A stretch of 64,000 bases of DNA, taken from CAVSUB01 sp963816725. GTDB lineage: Bacteria; Acidobacteriota; Vicinamibacteria; Vicinamibacterales; 2-12-FULL-66-21. Location of the stretch: the NCBI GenBank assembly GCA_963816725.1, contig CAWFMC010000018.1:620001-684000 (forward strand), written 5' to 3'. Below are positions 54,193 to 62,839 of this stretch, one piece after another. The stretch's first letter is position 1, and each line of letters opens with the position of its first letter. Under the pieces are notes generated by a model. That model did not search any database. It saw only the letters and a list, made by a program, of their open reading frames with translations, and was not told the DNA's origin. Position numbers and translations under genes: made by a program.

Positions 54193-55647
54193 CTAAATCA
54201 ACTCAACCCTTTCCCGATGCTCGGGGATCCTTGTTCTCCAGCCCAGCTTGGTCTGGATGGCTGACTCGAGGGCCTGCATCGCCGTCGGCTCGCCGTGGAC
54301 GATAAAGGTCGTGCGCGGAGGCCGGCGGAAGCCGGACAGCCAGCGCATGATCTCGAGTGAATCGGCATGCGCCGACATCGACTCGATCCGGATCACCTGG
54401 GCATGGACCGGTACGATCTGGCCGTGGATCTTGACGCTCTTTGCTCCGTCGACAAGGCTGCGGCCGCGCGTGCCGACGGCCTGGTAGCCGGCGAACAGTA
54501 CGGTGTTCCGTGAGTCGGGAAGCCCGACGCGCAGGTGATGCAGGACCCGCCCGCCGGTTGCCATGCCGCTCGCCGAAATGATGATCGCCGGCATCTTCGA
54601 GCTGGTGAGCTCCTTCGATTCGGCCGCCGACCCGATCGTCCGGAACCGTTCGGTGCAAAAGGCACACAACTGCCGTTCCTTGCGCGCGTGCTGCCGGCGG
54701 CGGCCCGAGTCCTCGTGCGCCGCGGGACCGTGCGGCGCTTTGTCGTCCCGGTCCTCCGGCTGCATCTCGGCGTCGAGCTCGTGGACCCGCTCGGTGTAAC
54801 GGGCCAGGGCATCGATGGCCATCGGGCTGTCGACGAACACCGGGACCACCGGGATGCGGCCCTCCTCCTCGAGCCGCTTCAGCCAATACAGGATCTCTTC
54901 GACCCGGCCTACCGCGAATGCCGGGATGATCACGCGGCCGCCGCGGCCGATCGTGTCCTTGATGATCCGCTCGAGCACCGCCGCGTCGTCGTGCGCGTCG
55001 TGCACGCGATCGCCGTAGGTGGATTCGACCAGCAGGTAGTCCGTCTCGTCCACCATCGTCGGATCCGGGAGGACCGGACGGTCGAAGCGGCCGAGATCGC
55101 CGCCGAACAGCAGCGTGAGCCCCTCCACTTTGATCCGCGCGTATGCGGATCCAAGCAGGTGCCCGGCGTTGATGAACTCGACCTCGATGCCCTCGACGAC
55201 CGGGACGGGCCGGTCGTAGCCCACCGGCTGCAACAAGGTCAGCGCGCGCATCGCATCGGCTTCACCATAGAGCGGCAGGGCGGGCGAGTGCTTCGAGTAG
55301 CCGGCGCGATTGGCGTTCTCCGCGTCCTCTTCCTGGATCCGCCCCGAATCAGGGAGGACGATCCGAGCGAGGTCCTGCGTCCCGGCAGTGCAGAACACGC
55401 GTCCGCGGAAACCGGCCGCGACCAGCCGCGGCAGGTAGCCGACGTGATCGAGATGCGCGTGGGTCAGCACGATCGCATCGATGTCAGTGGCCGCGACGGG
55501 CAGGTCCTGCCAGTTGCGCTCGCGCAATTCCTTCAAGCCCTGAAAGAGTCCCGCGTCGACAAGGATCTTCTTCGTCCCGGTATCGAGGAGGTACTTCGAG
55601 CCGGTCACCGTACGCGCTGCCCCGAGAAACGTGAGAGTCAATGGCAC
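54193..55647 (-). CDS. Beta-CASP metallo-beta-lactamase-fold nuclease (Ysh1-like)
   Basis: This is a 484-residue protein with the metal motif HAHLDH after a VTGSKYLLDTG strand, the later motifs GHLLGSAYA and GGDLGRFDRP, and the beta-CASP blocks VIIPAFAVGR and SMSAHADS. Bacterial members are 3'-end-processing or RNA-degrading nucleases. A charged insert (about 275-325, RDDKAPHG and onwards) with two cysteines breaks the beta-CASP domain. The protein has no signal peptide. It is separated from the PLP enzyme gene upstream by 20 bases. Confidence 0.87.
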   Translation of the reverse strand: MPLTLTFLGAARTVTGSKYLLDTGTKKILVDAGLFQGLKELRERNWQDLPVAATDIDAIVLTHAHLDHVGYLPRLVAAGFRGRVFCTAGTQDLARIVLPDSGRIQEEDAENANRAGYSKHSPALPLYGEADAMRALTLLQPVGYDRPVPVVEGIEVEFINAGHLLGSAYARIKVEGLTLLFGGDLGRFDRPVLPDPTMVDETDYLLVESTYGDRVHDAHDDAAVLERIIKDTIGRGGRVIIPAFAVGRVEEILYWLKRLEEEGRIPVVPVFVDSPMAIDALARYTERVHELDAEMQPEDRDDKAPHGPAAHEDSGRRRQHARKERQLCAFCTERFRTIGSAAESKELTSSKMPAIIISASGMATGGRVLHHLRVGLPDSRNTVLFAGYQAVGTRGRSLVDGAKSVKIHGQIVPVHAQVIRIESMSAHADSLEIMRWLSGFRRPPRTTFIVHGEPTAMQALESAIQTKLGWRTRIPEHRERVELI

Positions 55648-55667
55648 TGGGCGTCCTTCTGTCTGGG

Positions 55668-56639
55668 TCAGGCGAAGAGACCGGGCTGACCCCCGGTATG
55701 CCAGAACAGCACGGTGTCCGCGGAAGTGAACGCCCCCGCCCGGACTCGGGAGATCAGGCCGGCCATGGCTTTGGCCGTATAGGTGTGATCGAGAACGAAG
55801 CCCTCTCGCCGCAACGCGAGCTCCAGCGCTTCGCGTGAAGCCGCGGTCGGGACGCCGTAGCCATCGCCGATGAAGTGGTCGTCGACCTCCACTACCGCAG
55901 CATCGAAGCGGCCGGCGCCAACGCCGAGCAACGGAGGCAGTCCGGCGAGCAGCTGCTTCACCGTCTCGCTGAGCGAAGCGCTCGGCTCGTCGGCGCTCAC
56001 GCCGACGACGCGGGTGGGCAGGCCGGCGAGTATGCAGCCGGCAACCAGCCCCGCCTGCGTACCGCCCGATGATGAGGCGTGGACAATGACTGTCGGCGGA
56101 TCGATCTGGTGCGTCAGCTCGTCAATCGCTGATACGAACCCCGCGGCGCCGAGGGGCGTGGACGCACCGAGCGGGATGATCGCAGGACGACCGCCGCGCC
56201 GGCGGACGTCATCCGCGGCGGCTGCCATCCCCGGATCGCGCTCGTCGCGCGTCCGCACGTAGCGAATTTCTGCCCCGGCCAGCGTGTCGAGGAGCAGATT
56301 GCCCGTCGGAGGCAGGTCCGCCGTGTCCGCTCCGGCGTTGAGCACGAGGATGCAGCGGAGACCCAGGTGCGCGGCAGTGATGGCGGTGACGCGGGCGTGG
56401 TTCGATTGCCGGCCGCCGCAGGTGATCAACGTGTCGGCGCCGTCGCGGCGCGCCGCGGCCGCGACGAGCGCCATCTTGCGTACCTTGTTGCCGCCGCACG
56501 CGAATCCGATCGCGTCGTCTCGCTTGATGAGAAGGCGAGGCCCGCCGCCGAGGGCGCGGCGCAGGCCGGCCAGCTCGTGGACGACGGACGGCCCGGTCAT
56601 GACCGGGATCGCCGCGAGCGAGTGTGCCGCGCCGGCCAT
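55668..56639 (-). CDS. PLP-dependent D-cysteine desulfhydrase / ACC deaminase family enzyme
   Basis: This is a 323-residue fold-type II PLP enzyme. The lysine that binds the cofactor is K52 in GGNKVRK, after LLIKRDDAIGF. SNHARV and the phosphate loop SSSGGTQAGL follow, and the end is FWHTGGQPGLF, a strong family mark. It could break down D-cysteine to pyruvate, hydrogen sulfide and ammonia, or deaminate ACC; deciding needs the residues that read the amino acid side chain. It shares a short spacer with the beta-CASP gene downstream. Upstream, 113 bases separate it from the divergent MTHFR-like gene. Confidence 0.86.
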   Translation of the reverse strand: MAGAAHSLAAIPVMTGPSVVHELAGLRRALGGGPRLLIKRDDAIGFACGGNKVRKMALVAAAARRDGADTLITCGGRQSNHARVTAITAAHLGLRCILVLNAGADTADLPPTGNLLLDTLAGAEIRYVRTRDERDPGMAAAADDVRRRGGRPAIIPLGASTPLGAAGFVSAIDELTHQIDPPTVIVHASSSGGTQAGLVAGCILAGLPTRVVGVSADEPSASLSETVKQLLAGLPPLLGVGAGRFDAAVVEVDDHFIGDGYGVPTAASREALELALRREGFVLDHTYTAKAMAGLISRVRAGAFTSADTVLFWHTGGQPGLFA

Positions 56640-56752
56640 CAGGCGTTCAGTATACTGATCCGGTTCAGGTGCTCCCTCTTCGCGCCTTCCCCGTGGGGCG
56701 CCGCGCCCCGAACGTCACCATCCGGGCCCCGGGCCGACTCTAGACGTTGCGA

Positions 56753-57604
56753 ATGTCGACACTACTCGAAGCTTTCCTGTCCGGGGCGCCGGTCATCGCC
56801 GCCGAGCTGCGGCCGCCACGGGCCGAGCTCGAAACTGCCGCCAGCATGGACGCGTGGATCGACACGTATCACGCGGTGCGCGGACTCACGCGAAACGGGA
56901 CGTTCGTATTCCTCACCGACAGTGCCGTCGGATCGAAGGAAGAGGACAACCTCCGCCACCTGGTGATCAATCTCGGAAGCGACGTGCCGCGATCGAAGGT
57001 GGTGCCGTTCCTGACCTGCAAGCACGAGATGGGATATTGCGTCGCCTACGCCGATCGCGCGCAACAGGCGGGCTTCCAGTCGCTCGTGGTGCTGGGCGGC
57101 GACAAGCACATCGGCCAGCCGCGGTGTGTCGAGCATGCCTGGCAGCTGCGCGAGGCGATCCGCGGTCACCAGCCGACCCTGACCCTCGGCGGCTGGGCCA
57201 ACCCGCACGCCGATCCGGTGCGCCAGGTGGGTCACCTGCAGGACGCCCACATCACGGCCGAGTACTTCCTCACCCAGGTCGTCTCGCACCACAGCCGCGA
57301 TCGCGTCGAGCGGTTCCTCGCCGAGGCGGACGCGCGCGGGTTGAAGATGCCGGGGATGTTCGGGGTGTTCTACTACCGTTCGGCCAATCCGAAGACCCTG
57401 CGCGCGCTGAGCGATTTCCTGCCGGTGCCGATTGAGGCGCTCACCCGGGAGTTCGCCGGCGGCGCGACGCCGGAAGAGATCTGCGCCCGCTCGATTCACG
57501 CCCTGACCCAGGCCGGCGTACGCCACTTCTACGTCAGCAACCTGCCGCTCGGACGCGCCGCGACAGTGCTCCAGCAAATCCTGGACACCGCCGCGGAGAT
57601 GTAA
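56753..57604 (+). CDS. Methylenetetrahydrofolate-reductase-fold protein
   Basis: This is a 283-residue TIM-barrel protein related to MetF. It keeps the proton-donor glutamate in AAELRPPR (E19), the folate-binding aspartate in LVVLGGD, FLTCKHEM in place of the usual HLTC block, and GVRHFYVSNLP at the end. The reduction of methylene-THF to methyl-THF supplies MetH, which is encoded at 13-17 kb. The flavin-binding region is diverged, so it may have another substrate. ATG 56753 is used because the family start MSTLLEAF follows; a TTG lies two codons earlier. No ribosome site is visible. Confidence 0.72.
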   Translation: MSTLLEAFLSGAPVIAAELRPPRAELETAASMDAWIDTYHAVRGLTRNGTFVFLTDSAVGSKEEDNLRHLVINLGSDVPRSKVVPFLTCKHEMGYCVAYADRAQQAGFQSLVVLGGDKHIGQPRCVEHAWQLREAIRGHQPTLTLGGWANPHADPVRQVGHLQDAHITAEYFLTQVVSHHSRDRVERFLAEADARGLKMPGMFGVFYYRSANPKTLRALSDFLPVPIEALTREFAGGATPEEICARSIHALTQAGVRHFYVSNLPLGRAATVLQQILDTAAEM

Positions 57605-57612
57605 GGCCGCGC

Positions 57613-58248
57613 TCAGTCCCCTCCGGCGCCCTTGAACTGATCCTCCTCGTCGGCGAACAGCACGTTGAAGCTGGTGAGCGTGCCGTAGCAGCCGCTGATG
57701 TACGACTGCAGTTTGACCTTGAGATCCTCGGGCAGCTCCGCCGCGTTGACCTGCTGCTCGAGCGTCCGCAACCGGTTCCGCAGCATGACGACCTTGTGGA
57801 AGAAGGTCTCGATCGGCCAGGTCTTCTCCTGGACTCCCGGCGCGCCGGGCTTGAGAACCAGCGTCCCGCCGCGCCACTTCTCGGCCGGGGTCACGGCGGA
57901 GACGCCCGCCTCCTCGCGGATGATCCGCCGCAGCAGCATCTCGATGTCCTGCTCTCCACTCATCGCGGGCGCTATCCTCTCTCGTTCGCTGACGATGGGA
58001 AACGGATCGCGGGCGCGCCGCGGTCCGGCGCCGCCGGACGCCGTGGACGCGGGCGCGCGGACGGGCGTCTCGGGCGCGCCGCCGATCCTCGGGCCACCGC
58101 GGTAATTGTGCTCGCTGTCGCAGTAGCCGCAGACCACCCGGATCGGCACCCCTTGCGGATCGGCGGCGATGACGGTGTGCATCCGATCGGTCTTGCACGC
58201 CCGGCAGAAATCCTCGACGGAATCCCCGGCGCGGTAGAGGCGAGGCAT
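57613..58248 (-). CDS. Zinc-ribbon protein of unknown function
   Basis: This is a 211-residue soluble protein. The N-terminus has two CxxC pairs (C15-C18 in CRAC, C40-C43 in CGYC) that form a zinc ribbon. A variable alanine/proline/arginine-rich linker (about 55-85) leads to a C-terminal helical region with LLRRIIREEAGVSAVTPAEKWRGG and TWPIETFFHKVVMLRNRLRTLEQQVNA (in part). The latter looks like a coiled coil. I know it only as a conserved hypothetical type in acidobacteria; the role is open. ATG 58248 is preceded by a weak ribosome site. It is divergent from the aminotransferase gene with 49 bases between starts. Confidence 0.72.
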   Translation of the reverse strand: MPRLYRAGDSVEDFCRACKTDRMHTVIAADPQGVPIRVVCGYCDSEHNYRGGPRIGGAPETPVRAPASTASGGAGPRRARDPFPIVSERERIAPAMSGEQDIEMLLRRIIREEAGVSAVTPAEKWRGGTLVLKPGAPGVQEKTWPIETFFHKVVMLRNRLRTLEQQVNAAELPEDLKVKLQSYISGCYGTLTSFNVLFADEEDQFKGAGGD

Positions 58249-58297
58249 CGGCGGCCATTCTACCGGCAGCGTGCACCCGGTGGAGTACGATCCGCCG

Positions 58298-59485
58298 ATG
58301 TCCCACCTCGACGCGGTCCCGCTCTCCGGCATCATCCGCATCCGCGACATGATGTACGCCGTCCGCGATCCCTTCCGGCTGGATCAGGGAGATGTCAGCT
58401 TCGACGTGCCGGACTCGCTCAAAGCGGCGATGCATCGGGCGATTGACGAGAACCGCACGCATTATCTCCAGACCGCCGGCCTCCCCCGGCTGCTCGAACT
58501 CCTGGCGGACAAGCTGCGCACTGCGAACGGCACGCCGATCGGTTCGCCGGACGAAGTGCTGGTCACGAACGGCGGTATCCATGCGTTGTATCTCGTGTTC
58601 CAGGCGCTGCTCGATCCCGGCGACGAGGTGGTCCTGCCCAACCCGCAATGGCCGCCGGCTGCCGGCAACATCCTCGCGGCGCGCGGCAAGCCGGTGGGAT
58701 GTCCGCTGCATGAAACTCTGGGGTGGCGCTTCGACCTGGACGAGCTGGAATCCTCGATTACGGCTCACACCAAGGCGCTGTACATCAACTCGCCGCATAA
58801 CCCAACCGGTGGCGTGCTCACCCGCGCCGACCTGGAGCGCATCGCGACGATCGCGCGCGAGCACGATCTGTGGCTGGTCTCGGACGAAGCCTACGAGCAC
58901 GTGCTGTTCGACGGCGTCGAGCACACCAGCCCGGCATCGTTGCCAGGTATGTACGAGCGGACGATCCCGGTCTACACGTTGAGCAAGTCGTACGCGGCCA
59001 CGGGGCTGCGCCTCGGCTATGTCGCCGTCAAGAACGATCGCATCCGCGAACGTCTCAAGAAGGCGCTCTTCTACACCACCAGCAACGTGTCGTCGGTGGT
59101 TCAGTACGGGGCGATTGGGGCGCTCGAGGGCTCGCAGGCGTGCATCGCCGCATTCAGGGAGGAGCTCCAGGCGCGTCGCGACTTCTTCTACGCCGGGCTC
59201 GCCGCGCCCGAGGCGGCCGCGTTGAGCGGCGCCCCGCCGCGAGGCGCCTTCTACGCGTTCCTGCGGATCGATCCGCGCTGGCGGTCGCCACAGCCTGATC
59301 CGCCGGAGTCCCTCTCGTGGGCAATGGCGCAGCACCTGATCACGCGGGGCCGGATTGGTTGCGTGCCTGGTGTCGATTTCGGCTCTGTTGGGGAAGGGTA
59401 CGTGCGGTTCTGCTTCGCGCGGGACCGCCAGGAGCTTGGCGGCGCGCTGGCATCGCTCCGGGCAACGCTGTCACCCGCCGCGTAG
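58298..59485 (+). CDS. Class I/II PLP aminotransferase
   Basis: This is a 395-residue fold-type I enzyme. N168 lies in SPHNPTGG, D196 in VSDEAYEHVLFDG, and the cofactor lysine is K230 in LSKSYAATGLRLGY; R in the C-terminal VRFCFARD reads the carboxylate. The short lead before the first strand (about 15 residues) and length fit aspartate/aromatic-type aminotransferases. Substrate choice cannot be told. ATG 58298 is used because the homology starts right after it. The preceding GGAG is 12 bases away. Confidence 0.87.
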   Translation: MSHLDAVPLSGIIRIRDMMYAVRDPFRLDQGDVSFDVPDSLKAAMHRAIDENRTHYLQTAGLPRLLELLADKLRTANGTPIGSPDEVLVTNGGIHALYLVFQALLDPGDEVVLPNPQWPPAAGNILAARGKPVGCPLHETLGWRFDLDELESSITAHTKALYINSPHNPTGGVLTRADLERIATIAREHDLWLVSDEAYEHVLFDGVEHTSPASLPGMYERTIPVYTLSKSYAATGLRLGYVAVKNDRIRERLKKALFYTTSNVSSVVQYGAIGALEGSQACIAAFREELQARRDFFYAGLAAPEAAALSGAPPRGAFYAFLRIDPRWRSPQPDPPESLSWAMAQHLITRGRIGCVPGVDFGSVGEGYVRFCFARDRQELGGALASLRATLSPAA

Positions 59486-59502
59486 TCGGCGGCCGTGGCG
59501 CC

Positions 59503-60288
59503 TCAGGACTCGGCGCGCTCGACGCCGCACGCATTCAGCAGATCGGTCACGATCTGCGGATCGCGCAGGCTGCCGAGCAGCCACACGCGCGGAGCCGGAT
59601 GCCGGCGCACCAACGTCGGTGTGAACGCGATTCGGTCGTCGGCACCCGCCAGCGGCTCGTCGACCAAGTCGTGGACGGTGTAGCTCACCTGCGACGACAC
59701 GAACCCCGCAAGCACCTGCTCGACTGCGGCGCGCGCCTGCCGCGACGCCTCAGCGACCGAGCGGACGTAAAGCGTCAGCTCGACGCGGCACGACGAGCCC
59801 CCCTCCTCGACCGGCGGCCGGACATCGTCCGCCGGGTTCAGCAAGAGTCGGAGCTGATCCACGAAAACATCCAGGTCGAGAGGCTTCCTGAGCACGACGA
59901 TCCCGGGGACCGGCTCGATGTGAGGGTGCGCGGTGATGATCACGGCGGTCGTATGGTCGAGCAGCCCGAGCGTGGTCGCCTCGTTCAGCATCCATGAGCC
60001 TGTCGCACCCGGCATCGAGTAGTCGCTCAGCACGAGCTGGTACTCGCCCGTTTTCAGCCGCTCGAGCCCCTCGCGTGCGTTCGCCGCCTCGGTCACCGCA
60101 TGCCCTTCGAAGCGCAGCGTCAAGGCGAGCATGCGGCGGACGTCCTCCTGATCTTCCACAATCAGGATGTTCGCGGTGACAGGTTTGGAGACATCACTGT
60201 CATTGTCCGGACGCGGCCGCGATGATGGCGTCGAACGTGGGCCCATGCCGTGGAGGAGCCGAAACCGTGAATGTCGCCAGGCGTCCAT
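59503..60288 (-). CDS. Receiver (REC) domain fused to a KaiB-like domain
   Basis: This is a 261-residue two-domain protein. The receiver (about 38-150) has the phosphate aspartate D89 (LVLSDYSMPG), the acidic pair E45-D46 (IVEDQ), T119 (IITAHP) and K135 (VLRKPLD), so it should accept a phosphate. The C-terminal part (about 169-253) reads LTLYVRSVAE, then FTPTLVRRHPAPRVWLLGSL, and ends in a helix; this is the thioredoxin-like KaiB fold, with PTLV and the L-G-x-L-x-D pattern kept. There is no DNA-binding domain. The start is uncertain: ATG 60288 or 60246. No histidine kinase gene is next to it. Confidence 0.82.
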   Translation of the reverse strand: MDAWRHSRFRLLHGMGPRSTPSSRPRPDNDSDVSKPVTANILIVEDQEDVRRMLALTLRFEGHAVTEAANAREGLERLKTGEYQLVLSDYSMPGATGSWMLNEATTLGLLDHTTAVIITAHPHIEPVPGIVVLRKPLDLDVFVDQLRLLLNPADDVRPPVEEGGSSCRVELTLYVRSVAEASRQARAAVEQVLAGFVSSQVSYTVHDLVDEPLAGADDRIAFTPTLVRRHPAPRVWLLGSLRDPQIVTDLLNACGVERAES

Positions 60289-60401
60289 AGGGTTTTCACG
60301 CGGTCTGGACCACCTGGTGGAGGCGTCGTCGCGCAATTTCCTTGCTTGCGTGCCAGCAAGGTAGCTGCCGCGTATCGAAGCACTACACCAGATGGGCTGA
60401 C

Positions 60402-61142
60402 TCAGCGAACGTGGCGTCCGCCATCCACCCGGATCGTCTCGCCGGTCATGAAGTCGGACTCGAGGCAAAAGACGACCGCGCTGGCGATCGCCTCGGCACC
60501 ACCCCATCGGCCAATCGGGGTGGCCGCTTCGACCGACGCGATGTGCTCGGCCGTGCTCCCGTCAGGTGGGATGATCGGACCGGGCGCGACCGTATTGACG
60601 AAGATTCCCTCAGGTGCGAGCTCGAGCGCGAGCGACTTGCTGAGACCGATGACCGCACGCTTCGCGACGTAGTAAGGCAAATAGCCCGAATAGCGCGGTC
60701 GCCCGCTCGCGGCCACCCAGTCCGAGACATTGACGATGCGCCCGCCACCCGCTGCGCGCATGTGCGGGATCGCTGCCTGTGCGCAGAGGAACGCGGCACG
60801 GAGGTCGACACCCATCACCGCGTCCCATGCCGCCGTATCGGTCGCGGCGAGCCCACGCCGAACGTAAACCGAGGCGAGGTGAATCAGGACGTCGAGTCTT
60901 CCGAAGGAGGCCGCAGCCTCCTCGACCAGCGCCGCACACGCCTCGGGCCGCGAGAGATCGGCGGCGATGGCGACGCCGCGCCGTCCGCAGCTCTCGATTT
61001 CCGTCACGACTCGCTCGGCCGTGCCGCGCGAGCGGTGATACGACACCGCGACGTCCATCCCGCGCGCGCCCAACGTGCTCGCGACCACCGCGCCGATGCG
61101 ACGCCCGCCGGTCACGATCGCAGCCTTCCCGGTCAGCGTCAT
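60402..61142 (-). CDS. Short-chain dehydrogenase/reductase
   Basis: This is a 246-residue Rossmann oxidoreductase. It has the cofactor loop TGGRRIGA (11-18), which in place of TGxxxGIG is like that of pteridine reductases, SYHRSRGTAE (which suggests NADPH), the serine in NVSDWVAASG and the catalytic Y/K pair in LPYYVAKRAVIGLS. The C-terminus VDGGRHVR is typical of the FabG-like group. The substrate is unknown. It lies 60 bases downstream of the M16 pseudogene on the same strand. Confidence 0.85.
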   Translation of the reverse strand: MTLTGKAAIVTGGRRIGAVVASTLGARGMDVAVSYHRSRGTAERVVTEIESCGRRGVAIAADLSRPEACAALVEEAAASFGRLDVLIHLASVYVRRGLAATDTAAWDAVMGVDLRAAFLCAQAAIPHMRAAGGGRIVNVSDWVAASGRPRYSGYLPYYVAKRAVIGLSKSLALELAPEGIFVNTVAPGPIIPPDGSTAEHIASVEAATPIGRWGGAEAIASAVVFCLESDFMTGETIRVDGGRHVR

Positions 61143-61202
61143 CGCGGCGTGCTCATCGATCGAGCGGATGCCTTCGAACTGGCTCGCGGAGTAATGCGGC
61201 GG

Positions 61203-61974
61203 TCACTTCGTCGGATTGCCGTCCGCGTCGTACATCTCGAGCTCTCCCTTTTTCTTCAGCGCGTCCGCGATCTTGGTCGCGTCGCCGACCGCGACGATCT
61301 GCAGGCGCGACGGGTCCCAGTACTTGCGGGCCACCGCCTGGACGTCTGCGGCGGTGACCGCCGAGATCCGGGCGGGATATGTGTCCCAATAGTCCGCCGG
61401 CAACCCGTACAGCCAGTTGTCGGTGTAGTAGCTGAGCATCTGCGGCGGGCTCTCCAGCGATAGCGCGAACCCGGCGACGATGGCGTGCTTGGCGTCGGCG
61501 AGCTCGTCGGCCGGGACCGGCGTCTCGCGCATCGCCGCGATCTCCGCGAGAAAATCTGTCAACGCCGCTTCAGTCACGTCCGTCCGGACCGAGGTCGAAC
61601 CGTTCCACACGCCGATGTGCCGGAGCGCGGAAAAGCCGGTCCCAATCCCGTAGGTGTAACCCTTCTCCTCGCGAAGGTGCCGGAACAGCCGGCCCATCGT
61701 GCCGCCAAGCACCCGGTTGGCGACGTTCAATCGCTCGTAGTCCGGGTCGGTGCGCTTCATCGACTGCGCCCCGAGCGAGAACGTCGTCTGAACGGAGTTC
61801 GGCCGGTTGATCAGATAGATCTTCGGCGCTCCGCTCGGCGGCGGATCCGTCACGTCCGCGACCGGCGTTCCTGGAAACGATCAGGCGCAGGCCATTGGCG
61901 AGTTTGGTATCGGTGAACTGAATGCGCGGGATCGGCGCGGCGGCGAGCCCGAGGGCGGCCACCAGCATCACCGG
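61203..61974 (-). pseudogene. M16 peptidase remnant: catalytic domain deleted
   Basis: The first part (GTG 61974 or ATG 61971) gives a signal-like stretch and IQFTDTKLANGLRLIVS, the start of an M16 zinc peptidase. At about 61,877-61,882 the text jumps, one base out of frame, to VADVTDPPPSGAPKIYLINRP and on through VLGGTMGRLFRHLREEKGYTYG to the normal end (stop 61,203). The whole HxxEH zinc domain is missing, about 200 residues judged from the family. The C-terminal part alone (217 codons) stays open and could make a non-catalytic M16 domain, but has no clear start. Confidence 0.8.
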
Positions 61975-62062
61975 AACGATTCGGATGGACAGGGAGCCTC
62001 CTTGAGGTAGAGAGCAACGCCCGGGGCCCCGCCGGCACGCTCATCGAGCCAGGCAGGGGCCG

Positions 62063-62641
62063 TCAAAAATATAGGGTAGCGCCCGCAGTCCACATCGAGC
62101 CCTTGTATTTCGGCAGGAAGCGGCTGCCCGCCACGTTCGGCTCGTCGTCGTCTTTGTTCCAGCTGAGGAAGGTGTAGCGATAGTCGCCGTGGATCCCGAA
62201 ATGCTTGCCGGCCCGAACTTCCGCCCCGAACCCGGTATGCCATCCGAACTCATGCGTCGAGTCCGTCTCCAGTACAGCATTTCCGGAATGCACCTCGACG
62301 CGGTGGTTGTACCAGCCACCGCCACCCACCAGGAACGGCGCAAATCCCCCCTTCGCCAGGAAGATCAACAGCGACGCCTGGATAGGCATGTCTCGCACTT
62401 TGATCGTCTCCGCTTCGTTGCTTTCATTGCGGTAGTCGAGCGAGAGCTCGAGGCCGGTGTGGGGCGAGGTGCGCGCTCGCAGCTGTCCGCCGAAGAAGCG
62501 CAGGGAGTCGGTATCGATCTGCGTGTCGTTCCGGATCATGCTCATCCGTCCGCCGATGCCGAACTGGGCGAAGCACGGAGCCGCTGACGCGAAAACGAGC
62601 GCCACGACGGCGGCAGCGGGCAGAACGGCTTTGGATCGCAT
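62063..62641 (-). CDS. Outer-membrane beta-barrel protein
   Basis: This is a 192-residue protein with a signal peptide (RSKAVLPAAAVVALVFASAAPCFAQ). The mature part alternates polar and hydrophobic residues in strands (LELSLDYRNES; GWYNHRVEVHS; HFGIHGDYRYTFLSW) and ends in YKGSMWTAGATLYF with a terminal phenylalanine, the usual outer-membrane barrel signal. It is an OmpW/OprF-sized eight-strand barrel. Its cargo or partner is unknown. ATG 62641 has GAGG at 8 bases. It lies downstream of the OmpA/Pal-like gene, beyond a terminator-like hairpin. Confidence 0.84.
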   Translation of the reverse strand: MRSKAVLPAAAVVALVFASAAPCFAQFGIGGRMSMIRNDTQIDTDSLRFFGGQLRARTSPHTGLELSLDYRNESNEAETIKVRDMPIQASLLIFLAKGGFAPFLVGGGGWYNHRVEVHSGNAVLETDSTHEFGWHTGFGAEVRAGKHFGIHGDYRYTFLSWNKDDDEPNVAGSRFLPKYKGSMWTAGATLYF

Positions 62642-62790
62642 GGACGGCACCTCGCGATCCCTTATCGGAACCAGCTCAGGAGTGCTGTAGGCGCGGAGGG
62701 GTTGCGTTACGCGAGCGGAGCGGCGAGTGCGCGTGAAGAAGGGGGAATGAGGGGTCGGGCGGGCGCAGCCTGAGAGGTTCGAACGAAGGC

Positions 62791-62819
62791 GGAGGCCCAC
62801 CTCGCTGAGGCGGGCCTCC
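62791..62819 (-). terminator. Strong hairpin after the OmpA/Pal-like gene
   Basis: GGAGGCCC-A-CCTC, a GCT loop, and GAGG-C-GGGCCTCC make a 13-position stem with one mismatch, 21 bases past the gene's stop codon. The minus-strand side is followed by CGCCTTCG rather than a T-run, so it may be an intrinsic terminator of the GC-rich kind or an RNA-stabilising stem. Confidence 0.6.
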
Positions 62820-62839
62820 GACATCGGGGCGCTATATCT

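Noticed and set aside
56762..59335. 857-codon minus-strand frame across the MTHFR-like, zinc-ribbon and aminotransferase genes
   Set aside because: It runs antisense through two well-supported plus-strand genes and out of phase through the minus-strand one.
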